Part shown: positions 31,533 through 35,353 of the stretch, one piece after another
Numbering within the stretch: the first letter of the stretch is position 1
Layout of the letters: each line of letters begins with the position of its first letter
Assembly: GCA_021372895.1 (NCBI GenBank)
Contig: JAJFTP010000097.1
Coordinates: 1-35,353, forward strand
Direction of reading: 5' to 3'
Origin: Synergistaceae bacterium
Lineage (GTDB): Bacteria; Synergistota; Synergistia; Synergistales; Synergistaceae
DNA: 35,353 nt
Translations under genes and position numbers: made by a program
Notes under the pieces: generated by a model
The model's database searches: none
What the model was told of the DNA's origin: nothing
What the model saw: only the letters and a program-made list of their open reading frames with translations

Positions 31533-32897
31533 TTACCGCACCACAAGGGCTTCAGGACTACGCAGCCATCTAAACAGTCTTTTGAGAAAAAACAATGCGA
31601 GTATGCAACCGCAGATATCACCGGTCGGAAATGACATCCATATGCCCCAGAGGCCAAAGAAGTTCGGCAGTACCATCATCGGCAGGAACATGAACACAGC
31701 GTGGCGCAGGAGAGAGAGCACCAAAGATTCTTTGGCTTTGGCCATCCCCTGAAGAGCAGCATTGGTTACTATCGGCACTCCGACAAACATGATACCCAGA
31801 TAGCCTATTCTCATTCCAGGAATCCCTACTGCCAGAAGCTCCGGATCACTGCTAAAGAGCATCATCATCTGTTTCGCGAATAACTCAGCAAGTATGAAGC
31901 TCAGCACATAAAAACATGTCGAGAGCAGTATCGCTGTCTTTATTGTCTTCAAAACACGTTCCGGCTCGCCTGCTCCATAATTGTAGCCGACAATCGGCTG
32001 CGTCGCCTCCCCTATGGCCATTGCGGGAAGGAAGAGAAGAGAGTCAAGGCTGAAGAATATACCCATTGCGGAGAGTGCTATGTTTCCTCCGTACGCATGT
32101 ATCATATGGTTCATAACCGTCATATAAAGGAAAAAAGAAAGTTCCACTATAAACGAAGCGCTTCCTACCGCGCAGATTTTTCTTACTACCTTAAAGCGCG
32201 GCCGCAGGAGGAAGTGCAGGCGTATTCTGAGCGGAGTATTCCCGAATAAGAAATACGCCAGGCCGCAGACAGTTGCGCAGCCTTGTGCGATGACGGTGCC
32301 CAGAGCCGCACCCTCGACACCCATCCCCATTTTCATTATGAATATCGCATCAAGAATAACATTTGAAAAAGCTCCAAGCACCTGTGTCCCCATCGCATAG
32401 CGGGGACTGCCGCAGGCACGGATCAGGGAGTTGATCCCGTGTCCAAGCAAGGCCAGCGGACCTCCGATGAGAATTATGCGCAGATAGTTTCTGGCAAGCG
32501 GCAATATCTCGTCGCTCGCACCGGAGATACGAAGAAGGAAATCAACACCGTTTATACTTAGAGCCATACCGGCAAAGCCGACAAGGGCAAGCAGCATAAA
32601 GGTGTGGGCGAGCGCCTGCTCTGCGGGATGCCGTTTTCTTGCGCCGCGAAGTATTGATACGCGGGAAGAGCCGCCTACGCTTATGAGCAACGAGAAGGCA
32701 AACATCAATATCATAGTCGGAAAAGAGAGAGTTATTGCAGCCAGGCCATTTGCACCGACAAACTGTCCGACGAAGATGCGGTCAACTATGTTGTATATAG
32801 CACCTGCGAGCATACCTATCATAGCAGGCAGAGCAAAACTCAGGAGGAGTTTCGGTATCTTCTCCTGATCCATCTGCAGATGCTTGTTATCTATCAA
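31533..32897 (-). CDS. MATE-family multidrug/metabolite exporter
   Basis: A 454-residue membrane protein of the MATE family (MepA/DinF-like branch), with about twelve membrane segments in two halves. It likely exports cationic drugs or metabolites using Na+ or H+. LLLSFALPAMIGMLAGAIYNIVDRIFVGQFVG near the N-terminus and AIGEATQPIVGYNYGAGEPERV in the middle are diagnostic. The best-length start is a TTG at 32897; an ATG at 32873 is an alternative eight codons in. Neither has a strong ribosome binding site, so the start is uncertain. It lies 53 bases after the exported-protein gene on the same strand. Confidence 0.9.
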   Translation of the reverse strand: MIDNKHLQMDQEKIPKLLLSFALPAMIGMLAGAIYNIVDRIFVGQFVGANGLAAITLSFPTMILMFAFSLLISVGGSSRVSILRGARKRHPAEQALAHTFMLLALVGFAGMALSINGVDFLLRISGASDEILPLARNYLRIILIGGPLALLGHGINSLIRACGSPRYAMGTQVLGAFSNVILDAIFIMKMGMGVEGAALGTVIAQGCATVCGLAYFLFGNTPLRIRLHFLLRPRFKVVRKICAVGSASFIVELSFFLYMTVMNHMIHAYGGNIALSAMGIFFSLDSLLFLPAMAIGEATQPIVGYNYGAGEPERVLKTIKTAILLSTCFYVLSFILAELFAKQMMMLFSSDPELLAVGIPGMRIGYLGIMFVGVPIVTNAALQGMAKAKESLVLSLLRHAVFMFLPMMVLPNFFGLWGIWMSFPTGDICGCILALFFLKRLFRWLRSPEALVVR

Positions 32898-32950
32898 AAC
32901 TATTGAGGCTATATCAAAAACTTCCTTTCAAAGACAACTCTATCGGCCTT

Positions 32951-34438
32951 CTACCTTACCCTGAGATAGAAATCTTCCTTCGAACCATCGACTTCTTTCC
33001 CTTTTTGATCAAGCGCAGAAACGTGAACAGTGACTATTCTACCGTACATTGCTTCAGGAATGTCAAAGTTATGGCAAAATTCATATATTGAATCGGCAGA
33101 CCATTCAGTGCCGTCACTTCTGTAGTTTCTCGTCAGAAAAACAGACCTCTCCTCTGTAAGAAGAACTCCGTCGATCATGTCCTCGAACACATAACGTATC
33201 TTGTCTATGCGGTTTCCGATTGTAAAAGTTCCATCGTCATTTGGGGTTACCTCTGAAAGCATCGGCTGTATGGGAGTTACCACGCCATACAGAGTGAGCC
33301 GTTTTCCCCTGTCTGTCGAAACAGAATCGTACACGTCCCAATCCACACATCCGGCGCTTTCGTCCGGATAATATTTATCCCTGCCACTGCCAAGCTCTGC
33401 GCGAGTTAAAGCCACCCTGTCCCCATATTCAAACGGAACGATACGTCCTTCTTTATGTGCCATTCCGGACCATTTTTCGTATTCCAGTTCGGGTTCACCA
33501 ATGTCATAGTAATAGTAGATCATCTCATCGGAATCAAGCCAGCCTTCAAAGGCTATGCGGCCAAGCTCAACATCCTGAGCTGCGCAGCATGTCTCCCTGA
33601 TATTATACATGACCGCATGGACACGTCCTTCAACGTACTCCATCGCGTCATTCATACGCCACCTGACCGGGATCTCGTATGCCAGATCCGGGCTGACAGG
33701 CCAGTAACCGGGGAATGGATCCTTATATACGCGGTAGCCATGTCGGGCCGCGAACTCCTCGACCTTCTTTATGTGCTTCGCAGGAGAGAAACGAGCGAGC
33801 ATTTTCTCCTGCACTGTGCCGAACATCACATCCATTTCATTTTCCGCAAGGACCTCATCGCCGGAGAGTACTGTCGTGAACACACGATAGAGATTCCATT
33901 CAAGGTCTCCTGTGCCAGCCTTGCCATAGTCAGTGTCAAAGTCTTTGGTACAGCCGCCTTGTATCAGTACGGCGAAGCTATCCTCCGTTACGACAGCCTT
34001 CACGCTGGGATCGTAGAAACTGTCAGGATCACCGTGGTGATACACAAGGTCCGGAGGGGGAAATTTCATAAGTTTCTCCCGAGGGATGTCCACCCACGGG
34101 GCCTTGCCTTTATAGCGGAAATTTATGTCTAGTTCAGGCGTTAAGCCCGTCTTTCTGTCAACACGGCTTTGAATAGTACGTACCGGGATCTTGATCCCGT
34201 CCCTCACAAGCCCCGCGATAGCCATTTCGACACGAATATCCAGAGGCTGCTCGGCGGCACTCACTCCTTCGCGGTCCAATCTGCCGATAACATAAAAGTC
34301 ACGCCCAGACTCAAAAACCTGTTCGTCTACGGAAGGGGAAAGCACGGAAACCCTGACCGCCTCCGCAGGACCGCAGGCGGCTGCATTGCACAGCATCAGA
34401 CAAAAGAGCGCTCCCAAGAGCTTAAACCGGTTTTTCAT
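32951..34438 (-). CDS. Exported protein of unknown function
   Basis: A 495-residue protein I do not recognise. The signal peptide (residues 1-27: KNRF, hydrophobic LLGALFCLMLC, then PAEA-V) predicts export. The Cys in NAAACG makes a lipoprotein conceivable, but the lipobox is poor. The mature part is rich in charged and aromatic residues and predicted strands, with no membrane segment. Segments such as RVSVLSPSVDEQVFESG at the N-terminus and VTVHVSALDQKGKEVDG at the C-terminus look like Ig-like sandwich domains. Four central and C-terminal cysteines (ETCCAAQD, AGCVDW, FCHNF) may form disulfides. The frame extends upstream to 34513; the ATG at 34438 is chosen because the signal peptide starts there. 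Confidence 0.7.
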   Translation of the reverse strand: MKNRFKLLGALFCLMLCNAAACGPAEAVRVSVLSPSVDEQVFESGRDFYVIGRLDREGVSAAEQPLDIRVEMAIAGLVRDGIKIPVRTIQSRVDRKTGLTPELDINFRYKGKAPWVDIPREKLMKFPPPDLVYHHGDPDSFYDPSVKAVVTEDSFAVLIQGGCTKDFDTDYGKAGTGDLEWNLYRVFTTVLSGDEVLAENEMDVMFGTVQEKMLARFSPAKHIKKVEEFAARHGYRVYKDPFPGYWPVSPDLAYEIPVRWRMNDAMEYVEGRVHAVMYNIRETCCAAQDVELGRIAFEGWLDSDEMIYYYYDIGEPELEYEKWSGMAHKEGRIVPFEYGDRVALTRAELGSGRDKYYPDESAGCVDWDVYDSVSTDRGKRLTLYGVVTPIQPMLSEVTPNDDGTFTIGNRIDKIRYVFEDMIDGVLLTEERSVFLTRNYRSDGTEWSADSIYEFCHNFDIPEAMYGRIVTVHVSALDQKGKEVDGSKEDFYLRVR

Positions 34439-34631
34439 ATCTTTTTCACCCGCAAAATATCCCAATCTATCAGCACGTATCACAAAGCACAGACCAATAA
34501 TGATATAATCCAAATTGCTGAAATATATATTTACATATTACTATCAAATGATGAAAACCGTGCGGCCTGAATTTTCAAGCAATTTATACGTGAGGTCCTT
34601 AAGCCTCCGTAGTATGGGGAGTGTTTCGAAA

Positions 34632-35345
34632 ATGATGCAGACTCAGGACGAGAACATTATATATGACATCCTACTGTTCCTTAAGGAGAACGGTAGCCCT
34701 GCCGGGGCAGGCTCCGTACAGAGACACCTTGATACAAAGGGCTACTCCATGGCAGAAGCGACAGTGGGAAGACTCTTGCGCGAAATGGACTTCCGCGGGC
34801 TGACCGAAAAACACGGCAATCAGGGGCGTACCCTATCAGAAGGCGGGCTTAAACGCCTGCGTGAACTTGAAGAGTGGAAGTGGCAGGACAAATGGACAGA
34901 AGATTTCATGGATGTCCTTGACAGTAAAGAAAAGGGACGGCTAATCGAACTTCTGACCGCAAGGCGTCCTGTGGAGATAGAGGTAGCCAAGCTGGCTGCA
35001 GAGAACGCAACAAAAGAAGATATCGATAAGTTGCGGCATATTGTGGAAGAACAGGAAGATCTTGCGCGTAAAGGTAAATCCGTCTCTCACCTGGATACGG
35101 AATTTCATCTTCTTCTTGCCAAAGCCAGCGGCAACCAGATACTCGAAGCCATCGTCGGATTGCTTCGAAAGAAACAGGAAGACGCAAATGAATTTGAAGT
35201 TATCAGGCGTAAAACCGGACATATCTATAACACCGAGCACAGAAAAATTTTTGAGGCAATAGAACAGAGGGATGCCGATATGGCCAAACTTACTATGCGC
35301 CGCCATCTTGATAATCTTATGCAGAGTGTTGAAAAAACAGAATAA
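34632..35345 (+). CDS. FCD-domain transcriptional regulator with RNase R-type winged helix
   Basis: A 237-residue cytoplasmic regulator. The N-terminal winged helix (about 5-75: IIYDILLFLKENGSPAGAGSVQRHLDTKG...EATVGRLLREMDFRGLTEK) resembles the RNase R/NrpR-type winged helix rather than the usual GntR one. The C-terminal FCD domain (about 98-232) shows HLDTEFHLLLAKASGN (Asp and His metal ligands), EHRKIFEAI and MRRHLDNL. It probably senses an organic acid. The ATG at 34632 follows GGGGAG (34616-34621) at good spacing; the frame is open further upstream to 34515. It diverges from the exported-protein gene and might control it. Confidence 0.85.
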   Translation: MMQTQDENIIYDILLFLKENGSPAGAGSVQRHLDTKGYSMAEATVGRLLREMDFRGLTEKHGNQGRTLSEGGLKRLRELEEWKWQDKWTEDFMDVLDSKEKGRLIELLTARRPVEIEVAKLAAENATKEDIDKLRHIVEEQEDLARKGKSVSHLDTEFHLLLAKASGNQILEAIVGLLRKKQEDANEFEVIRRKTGHIYNTEHRKIFEAIEQRDADMAKLTMRRHLDNLMQSVEKTE

Positions 35346-35353
35346 TCCCTTAC

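Noticed and set aside
1-35353. CRISPR arrays, insertion sequences, prophage genes or attachment sites
   Set aside because: I saw no regularly spaced repeats, transposase-like or phage-like proteins, or direct repeats at the tRNA 3' ends.

Overview
The window reads as bacterial chromosome, with no phage, plasmid, IS or CRISPR content. My best guess is an amino-acid-fermenting anaerobe of the Synergistota type. That is an inference from the mix of peptide and amino-acid uptake genes, two phenylacetate-CoA ligases and short-form HisG with HisZ. The 128 bases of 16S rRNA at the left edge would settle the taxonomy.

Layout. Bases 1-407 hold the 5' end of a 16S rRNA gene on the minus strand, with its leader and a good promoter. 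About 0.8 kb of AT-rich non-coding DNA follows. Next is a two-gene unit for a YfcC-type carrier and isoaspartyl dipeptidase (iadA). A promoter, a NiCo (czcD-type) riboswitch and a terminator then lead into a P2-type cation ATPase. An Acr3 arsenite exporter lies on the minus strand behind a promoter overlapped by inverted repeats. The histidine locus (8336-15526) is divergent: hisZ-G-B-A-IE-H-F leftward, and a HAD phosphatase plus hisC rightward. No hisD is present.

Bases 15527-18905 are the most interesting part. Two paralogous phenylacetate-CoA ligase genes (paaK) each have their own promoter, a well-initiated leader peptide of about 32 residues, a hairpin inside the leader ORF, and a terminator whose left arm can pair with that hairpin. 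The leaders align as aromatic-Ser-aromatic, x4, Pro, x2, Gly-Ile. One carries two Phe codons and the other two Tyr codons at the same place. I read this as a pair of matched attenuators, sensing Phe and Tyr, on aromatic amino-acid catabolism genes. The geometry implies that stalling turns the gene off, the reverse of classical biosynthetic attenuation.

The right half carries a tRNA-Thr, a small Cys-rich gene, and a BusR-like regulator (GntR helix-turn-helix plus RCK_C) directly upstream of a glycine-betaine-type ABC transporter. A tRNA-Tyr/tRNA-Thr pair, a second small Cys-containing gene and an Fe-S-type flavoprotein reductase follow. Then come a complete branched-chain amino-acid ABC transporter (livHMGF plus the binding protein), a nitronate monooxygenase/FabK-like flavoprotein, a MATE exporter, an unrecognised exported protein and an FCD-domain regulator at the right edge.

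Taken together, the genes suggest peptide and amino-acid scavenging (iadA, liv), aryl-acid activation to CoA thioesters, osmolyte uptake, and metal or arsenic efflux, much of it controlled at the RNA level.
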